A stretch of DNA of 64,000 nucleotides, from contig NZ_JBFRYC010000015.1 in NCBI RefSeq assembly GCF_040892615.1, positions 18,719 through 82,718 on the forward strand, written 5' to 3'. The notes below the pieces were generated by a model. It did no database searches. It was not told the origin of the DNA and saw only the letters and a program-made list of their open reading frames with translations. How positions within the stretch are numbered: the first letter of the stretch is position 1; every line of letters starts with the position of its first letter. Source of the DNA: Thioclava arctica. Lineage in GTDB: Bacteria > Pseudomonadota > Alphaproteobacteria > Rhodobacterales > Rhodobacteraceae. The position numbers were made by a program, and so were the translations under genes. Below are positions 42,657 through 51,938 of the stretch, in pieces.

Positions 42657-43702
42657 ATTTTGCCTCCGACAACACCTCTGGCGCGCATCCTGATGTGATG
42701 GCGGCGCTGGGGGCGGCCAATACTGGCCACATGCCCTCTTATGGGGCCGATCTTCTGAGCGATGGCGTTCAGACCCGCATCCGCGAGATTTTCGAGGCCC
42801 CCGAGGCGCGCGTCTATCTTGTCGCGACCGGAACGGCGGCGAACGCGCTGTCCTGCGCGGTGCTGACCCAGCCTTGGGGCGCGATTTTCTGCCACCGCAA
42901 CGCCCATATCGAAGAAGACGAATGCGGCGCGCCGGAATTTTACACTAATGGCTCCAAGCTGGTGCTGGTCGATGGGGCGGATGCCAAGATGGACCCGGTC
43001 GCGCTGGAACGCGCGATTGCCCATACCGGGCGGGGCGGCATTCACAACGTGCAGCGCGGGATGGTGTCGATCACCAACGCAACCGAGGCGGGCGCGGTTT
43101 ATGCCCCCGCCGAGGTGGCCGCGCTCAGCGAAATCGCGCGCCGCTTTCATCTGCCCGTGCATATGGATGGCGCGCGCTTTTCCAATGCGCTGGTCGCGGC
43201 AGGTTGTTCGCCCGCCGAAATGACGTGGAAGGCGGGCGTTGATGTGCTGTCCTTTGGGGGCACGAAAAACGGCTGCATGGGCGTTGAGGCGGTGGTGATT
43301 TTTGATCCCAAACGTGCCTGGGAGTTTGAGCTGCGCCGCAAACGTGGCGGGCATCTGTTCTCGAAACACCGCTTTCTGGCAGCCCAGATGCAAGCCTATC
43401 TGACCGATGATTTGTGGTTGAAGCTTGCCACGCATGCCAATGAAATGGCTGCGAAACTTTCCTCCGGCATCCAAGCTATTCCCGGCGCGAAGCTGGTGCA
43501 TCCCACGCAGGCCAATGCGGTCTTTGCCGCTTTTCCGCGCGGGGCGCATAAGCGCGCGCAGGGGGCGGGGGCGTATTATTATCTCTGGCCGTTTGATCAA
43601 TCGCTGGAGGGCGATGAAAATGTGCAGCTCGCCGCGCGGCTGGTCTGTTCTTGGGCCACCACGCCCGAAGAAATCGACGCGTTTCTGTCCCATCTGCGCT
43701 GA
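42653..43702 (+). CDS. ltaE: low-specificity L-threonine aldolase
   Basis: This 349-residue PLP enzyme cleaves threonine or allo-threonine to glycine and acetaldehyde. The start NFASDNTSGAHPDVM, the PLP lysine region SFGGTKNGCMGVEAVV and the conserved HMDGARFSNAL are typical of the beta-eliminating lyase / threonine aldolase fold. It is translationally coupled to the YcgN-type gene by a 4-bp overlap and followed by a strong terminator. Confidence 0.9.
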   Translation: MNFASDNTSGAHPDVMAALGAANTGHMPSYGADLLSDGVQTRIREIFEAPEARVYLVATGTAANALSCAVLTQPWGAIFCHRNAHIEEDECGAPEFYTNGSKLVLVDGADAKMDPVALERAIAHTGRGGIHNVQRGMVSITNATEAGAVYAPAEVAALSEIARRFHLPVHMDGARFSNALVAAGCSPAEMTWKAGVDVLSFGGTKNGCMGVEAVVIFDPKRAWEFELRRKRGGHLFSKHRFLAAQMQAYLTDDLWLKLATHANEMAAKLSSGIQAIPGAKLVHPTQANAVFAAFPRGAHKRAQGAGAYYYLWPFDQSLEGDENVQLAARLVCSWATTPEEIDAFLSHLR

Positions 43703-43738
43703 CGCGCCGCGCAGGTTGCCGCGCCTCACATGAGCCAT

Positions 43739-43776
43739 AAAAAAACGCGCCGCAGAGGCTCTCTGCGGCGCGTTTC
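43739..43776. terminator. bidirectional terminator between ltaE and sat/cysC
   Basis: A 13-bp perfect stem, ACGCGCCGCAGAG (43745-43757) with CTCTGCGGCGCGT (43761-43773), has A-rich sequence on its left and TTT on its right. It serves ltaE on the plus strand and the sat/cysC gene on the minus strand. Confidence 0.9.
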
Positions 43777-43798
43777 AGTGTGTCAGGGCAAGGTGCGA

Positions 43799-45514
43799 TC
43801 AGCCTTTGATCAGCCCCATGCTTTCGAGCTTCAGGATCACCTGATGGGCGCAGTGATCGACATCCACATCCTTGGTGTCCACGACCAGTTCGGCATTGGT
43901 GGGCGCTTCGTAAGGATCTGAAATTCCGGTGAATTCCTTGATCTTGCCCTCGCGTGCAAGCTTATACAGCCCCTTGCGGTCCCGCGATTCACATTCCTCC
44001 AGCGAGGTCGCGACATGGATTTCGACGAAGGCCCCGAACGCCTCGATCATCTCGCGCACGCTGCGCCGCGTCGCGGTATAGGGCGCGATGGGCGCACAGA
44101 TCGCGATGCCGCCATTCTTGGTGATTTCGCTCGCGACATAGCCGATGCGTTCGATGTTGAGGTCGCGGTGCTCTTTGGAGAACCCCAGCTCGCTCGACAG
44201 GTGTTTGCGCACCACATCGCCATCCAGCAAGGTGACCGGACGCCCGCCCATTTCCATCAGCTTGACCATCAACGCATTGGCAATGGTGGATTTTCCTGAC
44301 CCCGACAGGCCGGTGAAGAACACCGTAAAGCCCTGCTTGGCGCGCGGCGGCGAGGTGCGGCGCAGCTCGGCCACCACTTCGGGGAAGGAGAACCACTCGG
44401 GGATTTCCAGACCTTCGCGCAGACGGCGGCGCAGCTCGGTGCCCGAGATGTTGAGGATGGTGACATTGTCACGATCCTCGATCTCGTCATTGGGCTCGTA
44501 TTGGGCGCGTTCCTGCACATAGACCATGTGTTTGAAATCGACCATTTCGATGCCGATATCATCCTGATTGGCACGGAACAGATCTTGCGCGTCATAGGGG
44601 CCGTAGAAATCCTCGCCCGCCGAGTTCTTGCCCGGACCCGCATGATCGCGCCCGACGATGATATGGGTGCAGCCGTGGTTCTTGCGGATCAAGCCGTGCC
44701 AGACCGCCTCACGCGGGCCCGCCATGCGCATTGCAAGATTGAGCAGGCTCATCGTGGTGGTCGATTGCGGATATTTGTCCAGCACCGCCTCGTAGCAGCG
44801 CACGCGGGTGAAGTGATCGACATCGCCGGGCTTGGTCATGCCCACGACCGGGTGGATCAGCAGGTTGGCTTGGGCCTCTTTGGCGGCGCGGAAGGTGAGT
44901 TCCTGGTGCGCACGGTGCAGCGGGTTGCGGGTCTGGAAGGCGACAACCTTGCGCCAGCCCATCTTGCGGAAATAGGCGCGCAATTCGTTGGGCGTGTCGC
45001 GGCGACCTTTGAAATCGTAATGCACAGGGGGCTGGATGCCAGTGATCGGGCCACCCAGATAAACCGGGCCTGCGGTGTTGTGCAGATAGTTCACCGCCGG
45101 GTGGGCGAGATCATCGGCGCCAAAGACCTTTTCGGCCTCATGGGCTTTGTTGGGCACCCATTTATCGGTGATCGAGAGGATCGCAAGGATCACGCCCTCT
45201 TGGTCGCGCAGCGCAATATCCTGACCTTCTTCGATGCCCTCGGCAAATTTTTCCGACACATCAAGATTGATCGGCATCGGCCACAGCGCGCCATCGGCCA
45301 GACGCATATTATCCACGACGCCGTTGTAATCTTCTTCGCTCATAAAGCCTTTGAGCGGATTGAATCCGCCATTCATCAGCAGTTCCAGATCGCAAATCTG
45401 ACGCGCGGTCAGATCCCAGCTGGTCAGGTTACCGGCCTCAACCTTGAGCTTCTGCGCCGACTCATATGAGACAAAAAGTTCGGGGACTGGGGCGTGGATT
45501 GGGGGCTGGCTCAT
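43799..45514 (-). CDS. bifunctional ATP sulfurylase / adenylylsulfate kinase
   Basis: This 571-residue protein has an N-terminal ATP sulfurylase with the active-site motif FQTRNPLHRAHQELTF and GRDHAGPGKNSAGEDFYG. A C-terminal APS kinase follows, with the P-loop FFTGLSGSGKSTIANAL (about residue 390) and the later GDVVRKHLSSELGF. The order sulfurylase-then-kinase makes PAPS from sulfate and ATP for cysteine and sulfolipid synthesis. It is a single polypeptide, unlike the separate CysD/CysN of enterobacteria. ATG 45514 gives MSQPPIHAPVPELFVSYESA; the frame extends upstream without family features. Confidence 0.93.
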   Translation of the reverse strand: MSQPPIHAPVPELFVSYESAQKLKVEAGNLTSWDLTARQICDLELLMNGGFNPLKGFMSEEDYNGVVDNMRLADGALWPMPINLDVSEKFAEGIEEGQDIALRDQEGVILAILSITDKWVPNKAHEAEKVFGADDLAHPAVNYLHNTAGPVYLGGPITGIQPPVHYDFKGRRDTPNELRAYFRKMGWRKVVAFQTRNPLHRAHQELTFRAAKEAQANLLIHPVVGMTKPGDVDHFTRVRCYEAVLDKYPQSTTTMSLLNLAMRMAGPREAVWHGLIRKNHGCTHIIVGRDHAGPGKNSAGEDFYGPYDAQDLFRANQDDIGIEMVDFKHMVYVQERAQYEPNDEIEDRDNVTILNISGTELRRRLREGLEIPEWFSFPEVVAELRRTSPPRAKQGFTVFFTGLSGSGKSTIANALMVKLMEMGGRPVTLLDGDVVRKHLSSELGFSKEHRDLNIERIGYVASEITKNGGIAICAPIAPYTATRRSVREMIEAFGAFVEIHVATSLEECESRDRKGLYKLAREGKIKEFTGISDPYEAPTNAELVVDTKDVDVDHCAHQVILKLESMGLIKG

Positions 45515-45674
45515 AATATGCACTGTCCTGCTGCTTGAGATATGGTCGGGATGAAACTCCGTGCCCGCGCGGCTTAGACCCGAAGGGAGCGCTATTTCAA
45601 GCAAAACTGTGCCCATTCAGCAGAGTTTTCAGGCCAATTCACCCGTTTCGGTGCAACTTTGCCGATATGAGAGA

Positions 45675-46217
45675 CTATCGCGGTGGCAAGTCGCGAAACG
45701 CCATTTTTTCCGGCGGGCCAGTCCATTCGGGGTGATCGGCCTGCGCGGCGCGCAGCGCGGCACGAAACCGCCGCAGCGCGCCCAGCCCCGGCAAGCGCGG
45801 AATATGGGCCAACTCCCAATGGATGCCGTTGATCGGATCGTCGAAAAATACCGCATAATATCCCGGCGCATAAACCGGGTATTCCTGCGGCGTATCGGTC
45901 ACGCTTAGCCCGCGCGGGATCAGGAAGTTGCGGTGAAACGCATCCACCTCGCGCCGGTTGCGCGCCCAAAGCGCGATGTGATGAATCCCCACCGCACGCA
46001 CCGCATGATCAAGCTTTTGCCCCGTCTGTGCGGGCTGAATGCCGATATAGGAATGGGGCATCGGAAAGCGCGCCATGTAATAGGTCGAGCGATAACCGAT
46101 ATCGAGCGTCCAGAAACTTTTATAGCCCAGCCAGCCAAACATCGCGTCATAAAACGCGACCGAGTTTTCGTAATCGAGTACCGAAAATTCAACGTGATTG
46201 ACCCCGCGCCAGCGCAT
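45675..46217 (-). CDS. alternative internal start: separate VOC-family protein
   Basis: The Met codon at 46217 is preceded by AGGAGG at about six bases, stronger than the signal for the upstream GTG. Translation from here gives a 180-residue VOC protein (HVEFSVLDYENSVAFYDAMF, HHIALWARNRREVDAFHRNF, FDDPINGIHWELAHIP) with the paired beta-alpha-beta motifs and metal ligands His, His and Glu of glyoxalase-fold enzymes. This is the same frame as the fused entry. I list it because the family usually occurs alone. Confidence 0.6.
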   Translation of the reverse strand: MRWRGVNHVEFSVLDYENSVAFYDAMFGWLGYKSFWTLDIGYRSTYYMARFPMPHSYIGIQPAQTGQKLDHAVRAVGIHHIALWARNRREVDAFHRNFLIPRGLSVTDTPQEYPVYAPGYYAVFFDDPINGIHWELAHIPRLPGLGALRRFRAALRAAQADHPEWTGPPEKMAFRDLPPR

Positions 46218-46751
46218 CCGCAGCCCTCCTGTTGGCGCGCAGATTAGCCGATGTTCGGGGCAGGTCAATGATGGCTCAGGCGCAAACGGGGTAGGGCGGG
46301 TGCCACGGCTGGGCGGGGCCTGCGGCGCGCACGATGGGGACGAGATATCAAACAGCACCAGATGGCTGAGATCGGGGCGCGAGCGCGAGGCGTAGATCAT
46401 CCCTTGCGCCCCTGTCGCGCGTGCGTGGTCGGAATAGGCCCATGTCGGGGCCGGGGCACCGTTGGCGCGGATGTCTTGCCAGACGACCGAGGCGGCTTGC
46501 GCCTGAGGCGTTGCGCGCAGATCAAGGATGCGCGCGGCATTGACGGCCAGTTCCACGATCACGCGCGGCGCGTCATCGGCCCTGACATAGCGCCGGATCG
46601 CCACGCCCGCGCCCTCAGCCGAGAGCGAAGCATAAAGCGCGGCCTGCCCGGTGTGGTGAAACCGCCCCTTGGGCGCACGCACCGAGGCGCAGGGCTTTGC
46701 GGCCCGATCGGCGAACAAAATCTGCCAGACCGGGCCGCAAAAAGAGATCAC
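45675..46751 (-). CDS. RES-domain and VOC-domain reading frame fused in frame
   Basis: One uninterrupted 358-codon frame encodes a RES-like domain (VWQILFADRA, PKGRFHHTGQAALYASLS, GMIYASRSRPDLSHLVLF) in residues 1-135. A Pro/Ser-rich linker of about 45 residues follows, then a VOC (glyoxalase/bleomycin-resistance fold) domain from MRWRGVNHVEFSVLDYENSV onward. RES proteins are often NAD-degrading toxins; the Glu usually seen in the second RES motif is not obvious here. VOC domains bind metals and small molecules. The GTG at 46751 overlaps the trxB stop by four bases (GTGA). A strong internal Shine-Dalgarno before the VOC Met could give two separate proteins. No Xre-type antitoxin gene is adjacent. 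Confidence 0.65.
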   Translation of the reverse strand: MISFCGPVWQILFADRAAKPCASVRAPKGRFHHTGQAALYASLSAEGAGVAIRRYVRADDAPRVIVELAVNAARILDLRATPQAQAASVVWQDIRANGAPAPTWAYSDHARATGAQGMIYASRSRPDLSHLVLFDISSPSCAPQAPPSRGTRPTPFAPEPSLTCPEHRLICAPTGGLRMRWRGVNHVEFSVLDYENSVAFYDAMFGWLGYKSFWTLDIGYRSTYYMARFPMPHSYIGIQPAQTGQKLDHAVRAVGIHHIALWARNRREVDAFHRNFLIPRGLSVTDTPQEYPVYAPGYYAVFFDDPINGIHWELAHIPRLPGLGALRRFRAALRAAQADHPEWTGPPEKMAFRDLPPR

Positions 46752-47698
46752 TCGGCCTCGCCCTGTTCGGCCAGCCATTTCTCGGCATCCAGCGCCGCTA
46801 TGCAGCCCATCCCGGCACTCGTCACGGCTTGGCGATAAGTGTGATCGGTCAGATCGCCCGCGGCAAACACACCCTCGACAGAGGTGCGCGTCGAACCTGG
46901 ATCGACCCAGACATAGCCGCCCGAATGCAGTTTCAACTGCTCGGTGACCAGTTCGGACGAGGGGGCATGGCCAATCGCCACGAAGAACCCGTCACATGGC
47001 ACGACTTTTTCCGCCCCGTCCGTGGTGGATTTCACCCGCACACCGGTCACACCCAGCGGGTTCTCATCGCCCAAGATTTCCTCGACCGTGTGATTCCACA
47101 GCAATTCGACCTTGGGGTTCTTGAACAGCCGCTCTTGCAGGATCTTTTCCGAACGCAGCGTGTCGCGGCGATGAATCAGCGTCACCTTCGAGGCAAAATT
47201 GGTCAGGAACAGCGCCTCTTCCACGGCCGTATTGCCGCCACCGATCACGACAACCTCTTTGCCACGGTAAAAGAACCCATCACAGGTCGCACAGGCCGAC
47301 ACGCCGAACCCCTTGAACTTCTCTTCCGAGGGCAAATCCAGCCATTTCGCCTGCGCGCCGGTGGCGAGGATCACGGCCAAGGCCTCATACACCGTGCCCG
47401 AATCGCTTTGGGCGATGAAGGGGCGCTTGGACAAGTCGAGATCGGTGATCAAATCGGTGATCACCTCGGCACCCATCGCCTTGGCATGGGCCTCCATTTT
47501 GACCATCAGATCGGGGCCCTGAATTTCGGTCTCACCGGGCCAGTTTTCGACCTCAGTTGTAATCGTCAGCTGCCCGCCCGGCTGCATGCCCTGCACCAAG
47601 ACCGGCTCGAGCATCGCGCGCGAGGCATAGACCGCAGCGGTGTAACCCGCAGGCCCCGAGCCGATGATCAGAACCTTCGTTTTCTTCGTCTCGCCCAT
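46748..47698 (-). CDS. trxB: thioredoxin reductase
   Basis: This 316-residue flavoenzyme transfers electrons from NADPH to thioredoxin. It has the FAD motif IIGSGPAGYTAAVYASRA, the redox disulfide SACATCDGFFYRG (CxxC) and the NADPH motif VIGGGNTAVEEALFL, ending at VFAAGDLTDHTYRQAVTSAG. It overlaps the RES-VOC frame by four bases. An Lrp-type regulator is divergently transcribed upstream; this arrangement with trxB is common in alphaproteobacteria. Confidence 0.95.
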   Translation of the reverse strand: MGETKKTKVLIIGSGPAGYTAAVYASRAMLEPVLVQGMQPGGQLTITTEVENWPGETEIQGPDLMVKMEAHAKAMGAEVITDLITDLDLSKRPFIAQSDSGTVYEALAVILATGAQAKWLDLPSEEKFKGFGVSACATCDGFFYRGKEVVVIGGGNTAVEEALFLTNFASKVTLIHRRDTLRSEKILQERLFKNPKVELLWNHTVEEILGDENPLGVTGVRVKSTTDGAEKVVPCDGFFVAIGHAPSSELVTEQLKLHSGGYVWVDPGSTRTSVEGVFAAGDLTDHTYRQAVTSAGMGCIAALDAEKWLAEQGEAE

Positions 47699-47865
47699 CC
47701 CGGCCTCCGTAAAAATTCCTGATTGGATATAGTCGGCCCGGGGCGTGACGAAAAGCCCTTGTGATGCGCGACGAATTGCCCTTGCCCTCTGGCGCGCGAA
47801 ATTTTATTGCGCATAGTCCGCCCCACGGGTAAGTTCCGCAGCAAGTCACGAAGGATTATTTCAAC

Positions 47866-48366
47866 ATGCCCACGACCCGGCTCGACGATATCGACCGCAA
47901 GATTCTGGCCGAGCTTCAGGGCGATGGTCGCATGACCAATGTCGAACTGGCCAAGCGAGTCGGTATTTCCGCGCCCCCCTGCCTGCGCCGCGTGCGCACA
48001 CTGGAAGAGGCGGGCTATATTCAGGGCTACCACGCCGATGTGAACCCGCGCGAATTGGGCTTTGAGGTGCAGGTCTTTGCAATGGTGCGGCTGCAAAGTC
48101 AGGCCGAGGCCGATCTGTCCGCCTTTGAGGCGCGCTGCCGCGACTGGCCGCTTGTGCGCGAATGCCACATGTTGAACGGTGAGATCGACTTTGTGCTCAA
48201 ATGCGTGGCCCCCGATCTGTCCAGTTTCCAAAGTTTCCTGACCGGGCAGCTGACGGCGGCCGATAACGTCGCCTCGGTCAAGACCAGCCTTGTGATCCGA
48301 TGCGCCAAGGATGATCCCGGCGTGCCCTTTGACGTGCTTGAGGCGCGGCTGGCAAAACGGGCCTGA
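47866..48366 (+). CDS. Lrp/AsnC-family transcriptional regulator
   Basis: This 166-residue protein has an N-terminal winged helix (LDDIDRKILAELQGDGRMTNVELAKRVG...PPCLRRVRTLEEAGYIQGY) and a C-terminal ligand-binding RAM domain. Lrp-type regulators respond to amino acids. It is divergent from trxB with about 170 bp between the starts, a likely shared control region. Confidence 0.92.
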   Translation: MPTTRLDDIDRKILAELQGDGRMTNVELAKRVGISAPPCLRRVRTLEEAGYIQGYHADVNPRELGFEVQVFAMVRLQSQAEADLSAFEARCRDWPLVRECHMLNGEIDFVLKCVAPDLSSFQSFLTGQLTAADNVASVKTSLVIRCAKDDPGVPFDVLEARLAKRA

Positions 48367-48534
48367 TCGCAAGGGACGGATTTTGCGCAGTTTCTTGAGA
48401 ACGAGACGCGGATCTGCCAAGGCGCTGTAGCTTTAGCACCACATCACCGACGCGCCCCAAGGAATTATGGGGATAGCGCAGCAGCCCAGTTCAAGGGCGC
48501 GCGCAAGCCAGCATCATGCGCGCCGCCTTCTGGG

Positions 48535-49899
48535 TTAACGCGGGGTCAGGTGCAGCCAGATCCCGTCTCGCCCGCGCACGGTCAGATGGGCCACCGGGAC
48601 GGGTTCGCGCCCTGTCACGGGGTCAATGCGAAACGCCCGCACGATCATCGACAATAGCAGCGGTCCCTCGGCCATCGCGAAACCCGCGCCGGGGCAGGCA
48701 CGCGCGCCGGTCGAGAACGGGATATAGGCGCGGCGCAAGCCGGCCTTGCCGTTGGGCGTGTCCCAGCGGGCGGGATCAAAGCCGTCGGGATTGTCCCAAA
48801 TCCGCTCGTGGCGGTGCAGATGCCATGGGCTGATCACCACCTGCGAGCCTGCTTTGACAGGGCGGTTGCGGAAGGTTTCCGGGCATTTCGCCTCGCGCAC
48901 GAACATCGGCACGGGCGGGTAAAGCCGCATTGTCTCGCGAAACACGGCGCGGCTGAGCTTTAGCGTGTTGAGGATTGAAAAATAAGGGATTTCATCGGCT
49001 AATACCGTATCGGCCTCAGCCGCGATCCGATCTTGCCAATCGGGGTTCGTGGCCAGCAGATACAGTGACCATGCCAGCGCCGAAGCCGAGGTTTCATGCC
49101 CGGCGAGGAAAAAGATTGCGACCTGATCGACCATTTCAGCGGTGTCAAAGGTCTTGCCCGTTTCGGGGTCGGGCGTGGTCATGATCTTGGTGGCCAGATC
49201 ATTGGGTGCGGTGCCCTGTGCGATCTGCGCGGCGCGCTGCGTCGTCAAGCTTTCGATCAACGCGCGGATGCGGCGGGCGGTGCGTTTCGTCTGGCGCGAA
49301 TGAAAGCGCGGAAACCAGCGCGGAAGCGACAGCAGCGCACCCAGATTGACCACGGGCGCGGCGCGTTGATGGGATTTGAACTCGGTAAACACGGCACCGG
49401 CGGTTTCATCCTCAATCGGGATAGAGAACAGCGTGCGAAAGATGATATCGGCGGCGGCGTGCGAGGTTTCCAACTCAATATCAATGGGTTGTGATCCGAC
49501 CTTCATCTTGATTCGATCCACGCAAGCCACCCCCGCATCCCACATCGCGGGGAAGGTTTCGCGCAGCTTGCCGCCCTCAAACGCGGGGTCAATGATGCGG
49601 CGCTGCGCCAGCCATTGTTCGCCATTGGTGATGAACACGCTTTCGCGCAACAGCGGCTTCAGCCCCTCGCGCACGCGGTCGGATTTCGGGAAATCCATCG
49701 GGCGCTCTTTGAGCACGAGATCGACCAGATCGGGATCATTGCACAGGTACGAGCGGAAAAACGGTGTGCGAAACTCGGCCATCCAAGCGCGATAAAGCCG
49801 CGCGGGCTGTGCCGAAAGGATGTCGGATTTGAACAGCCGGAAATAGCGCCAGAGCGAGACGCGATCGGGGCGCGGTGTGGGTTTGGGCGGCTGGCTCAT
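48535..49899 (-). CDS. cytochrome P450
   Basis: This 454-residue P450 has the oxygen-binding helix AGHETSASALAWSLY, the ExxR motif in FRETMRLYPPVP and the heme-Cys loop FSTGARACPGAGFAMAEG. The N-terminus has no membrane anchor, so it is a soluble bacterial P450. Its length and helix arrangement resemble the CYP4/102-like class more than the short CYP101 class. The redox partner is not in the window. The start overlaps the stop of the upstream alpha/beta-hydrolase-like gene by four bases, so they are co-translated. No substrate can be proposed. Confidence 0.93.
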   Translation of the reverse strand: MSQPPKPTPRPDRVSLWRYFRLFKSDILSAQPARLYRAWMAEFRTPFFRSYLCNDPDLVDLVLKERPMDFPKSDRVREGLKPLLRESVFITNGEQWLAQRRIIDPAFEGGKLRETFPAMWDAGVACVDRIKMKVGSQPIDIELETSHAAADIIFRTLFSIPIEDETAGAVFTEFKSHQRAAPVVNLGALLSLPRWFPRFHSRQTKRTARRIRALIESLTTQRAAQIAQGTAPNDLATKIMTTPDPETGKTFDTAEMVDQVAIFFLAGHETSASALAWSLYLLATNPDWQDRIAAEADTVLADEIPYFSILNTLKLSRAVFRETMRLYPPVPMFVREAKCPETFRNRPVKAGSQVVISPWHLHRHERIWDNPDGFDPARWDTPNGKAGLRRAYIPFSTGARACPGAGFAMAEGPLLLSMIVRAFRIDPVTGREPVPVAHLTVRGRDGIWLHLTPR

Positions 49900-51170
49900 G
49901 CGGTGTTGGTAAAGCGGTTTGCGCGCATTGTAATCACGCTTTTCGACGCAGCCCGGCCTTTGAACCGCACACCCAGCGTTTGCGGCCCGGCAGTGATGCG
50001 AAAATAGTCGTAATCACCGGGACGATCAAAAGCACAAAGATATTGAAAATGCAGTCGAAAAAACCGCCAGCGCAGCTCGCGCCAGCGCTCGGGGGAAAGC
50101 GTCTGCGTGAAAGCCGCCGAAATCACAAGCGGGTGGATTTGCCCCTCTGGCGCTACGCCCGACACCGCCACCGGGTCACACAGCGCGAAAGCGCAGCCAT
50201 CGCCCGGTGCGGTTACATCGAGCCAGACAACCTCGGGGCGGGTGGCGAGATAGGCAAGATCGGCGCGCAACCGCGTGGCGCGGGGCAAGTAGCTGACCAT
50301 CGGCACGACCTGACCGAGCGAGAGGAAGGAAAGCGCGGGAGGCGCTGCCTGCGGAGCGTCGGGTCCCTCTTTCGAGAGCGACGGGGGCAGGCGGTTGTCG
50401 CGGATCAGATCGGCAAGGATCGAGACGGCAAGATGCGCGCCTGAGCTGTGCCCTACGACAAGGACTTCGTCCCAGTCCTCGGACATGGCCTGTTCGATGC
50501 GGCTGGCGAATTCTGCCATCCGGGTTTCGAGTTCGGGCGGATTTGCCCCGCCCCAGCGCGCGGTGAAGGCGTAGTCATGCATCAGGTAATAGGCGAAAAA
50601 CGTACCGTCATGTTTGCGAAACCAGCGCAGAGTGAGCGCGAGGGTCGCGGCGGTGAGGGCGAGTCCGAGAAGCCAGTCGAATGAGAAATCTGGAATTATT
50701 GTCAGCAGGATAGAGGATAAAGCTAATCCAAATCCGAGGCCGATCAGCGCCTGCACAATCAGCGCAAAAATCGGATAGAGCGCGGCGATCACCGGCCCCT
50801 TGCGCAGCCGCATCAGCCCAAACAGCGCACCAGAAAAGATATAGGTGGCGGCGGTCTGGATCAGTTGGCCATAAGTCGCGGCAATGGATTTTCCCATGGA
50901 ATCGCGCACGATATCGGACCAGACGAGCACCTCGATATCGGCCTCGACCGCTGCACCATCTTGGGTCGAATTCACATGCCAGCCATAGGGGCCGCCGGAT
51001 GTCTTGGGAGACAGTGCGATCTCATAGCCCGAGATCGCGGCTTGGGCGGCACCTTCTTTGCGATAAAGCTCGCGGTAGCGGCGCGGGTGAATCGGGTCAT
51101 AGCCGGGGATGTAAAACACCCGGCGTTTGCGCACCCGATCGGAGCCGTGATCTTGCTTATCTGCTCTCAT
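49896..51170 (-). CDS. membrane-associated alpha/beta-hydrolase-like protein
   Basis: This 424-residue protein begins VRKRRVFYIPGYDPIHPRRYRELYRKEG. It has two or three membrane segments (about residues 100-165), then a GHSSGAH nucleophile elbow (EVLVVGHSSGAHLAVSIL). The fold suggests a lipase or esterase with an N-terminal membrane domain; catalytic Asp and His cannot be placed with confidence. It overlaps the P450 gene by four bases, so a shared pathway is likely. I do not recognise the family by name. Confidence 0.65.
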   Translation of the reverse strand: MRADKQDHGSDRVRKRRVFYIPGYDPIHPRRYRELYRKEGAAQAAISGYEIALSPKTSGGPYGWHVNSTQDGAAVEADIEVLVWSDIVRDSMGKSIAATYGQLIQTAATYIFSGALFGLMRLRKGPVIAALYPIFALIVQALIGLGFGLALSSILLTIIPDFSFDWLLGLALTAATLALTLRWFRKHDGTFFAYYLMHDYAFTARWGGANPPELETRMAEFASRIEQAMSEDWDEVLVVGHSSGAHLAVSILADLIRDNRLPPSLSKEGPDAPQAAPPALSFLSLGQVVPMVSYLPRATRLRADLAYLATRPEVVWLDVTAPGDGCAFALCDPVAVSGVAPEGQIHPLVISAAFTQTLSPERWRELRWRFFRLHFQYLCAFDRPGDYDYFRITAGPQTLGVRFKGRAASKSVITMRANRFTNTA

Positions 51171-51214
51171 CTTGGCGCTAGATTAGCGGGCAAGCTGGGC
51201 GAAAGTAAGGAAAT

Positions 51215-51907
51215 TCAGCGTTTTGCAGCCATCCAGCGCGCGGAATTGCTTTCAATTGCGGCGATGCGTTTATGGGTCTTGGGATGGGTCAGCAGCCAAG
51301 CGGGAATACTCGCCCCTGCGCCTTGCGTCAGCGCGTCGAGTTTGTGAAACAGCGAGATCTGGGGCTGGGTTCCGATGCCCGCCTTGATCAACAGGGCGGA
51401 GGCGAATTCGTCAGCCTCGAATTCGTCTCGCTGGCTCAGGCGCGCGGCCAAAGCCGTGGTGATCAGGTTCGCGATCCAGACTCCTAGAAACGGCACCATC
51501 CGTCCCAGTACTGTCATCAACACCGCGCGCAGCGCATTTTGGCCTGAAAAATCAATCATCCGGCGGCGCGAATGGCCCAAGGCGACATGACCCAACTCAT
51601 GCGCGACGACTGAGATTATCTCTTCGGGCGTTACCTCGCCAGCGCGGTATTTTGCCATGAAGCCTTCGGTGATGAACACCCGCCCATCGGGCGCGGCCAG
51701 CCCGTTGACGGGCGCGACCTGATAGACATGCACAGGCACTTCCGCGACTTCCAGCGCGGCGGCGAGCCGATCGAGCAGCGGCGCAAGGCGCGTGTCGCGC
51801 AACCGGCGGGAATTGGCATCAAGCTGGCGTTTGAGCTGCCAGCTAGAGAAATGCCACATCGCAAAGCCGTAAAGCGCAAGCAGCAAGAGGGGGAGAAAGC
51901 GGATCAT
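51215..51907 (-). CDS. M48-family metallopeptidase
   Basis: This 230-residue protein has an N-terminal membrane anchor (MIRFLPLLLLALYGFAMW). The zinc motif is VVAHELGHVALGHSRRR, and the second ligand lies in EFEADEFASALLIKAG. The C-terminal HPKTHKRIAAIES matches the HPxxxxRI feature of M48 proteases. It is an Oma1/HtpX/YfgC-like protease acting at the membrane or in the periplasm. It lies 31 bp after the DedA gene on the same strand. Confidence 0.88.
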   Translation of the reverse strand: MIRFLPLLLLALYGFAMWHFSSWQLKRQLDANSRRLRDTRLAPLLDRLAAALEVAEVPVHVYQVAPVNGLAAPDGRVFITEGFMAKYRAGEVTPEEIISVVAHELGHVALGHSRRRMIDFSGQNALRAVLMTVLGRMVPFLGVWIANLITTALAARLSQRDEFEADEFASALLIKAGIGTQPQISLFHKLDALTQGAGASIPAWLLTHPKTHKRIAAIESNSARWMAAKR

Positions 51908-51938
51908 GGGGTAGATATGGCGACTAGCGCGGGCGTGA

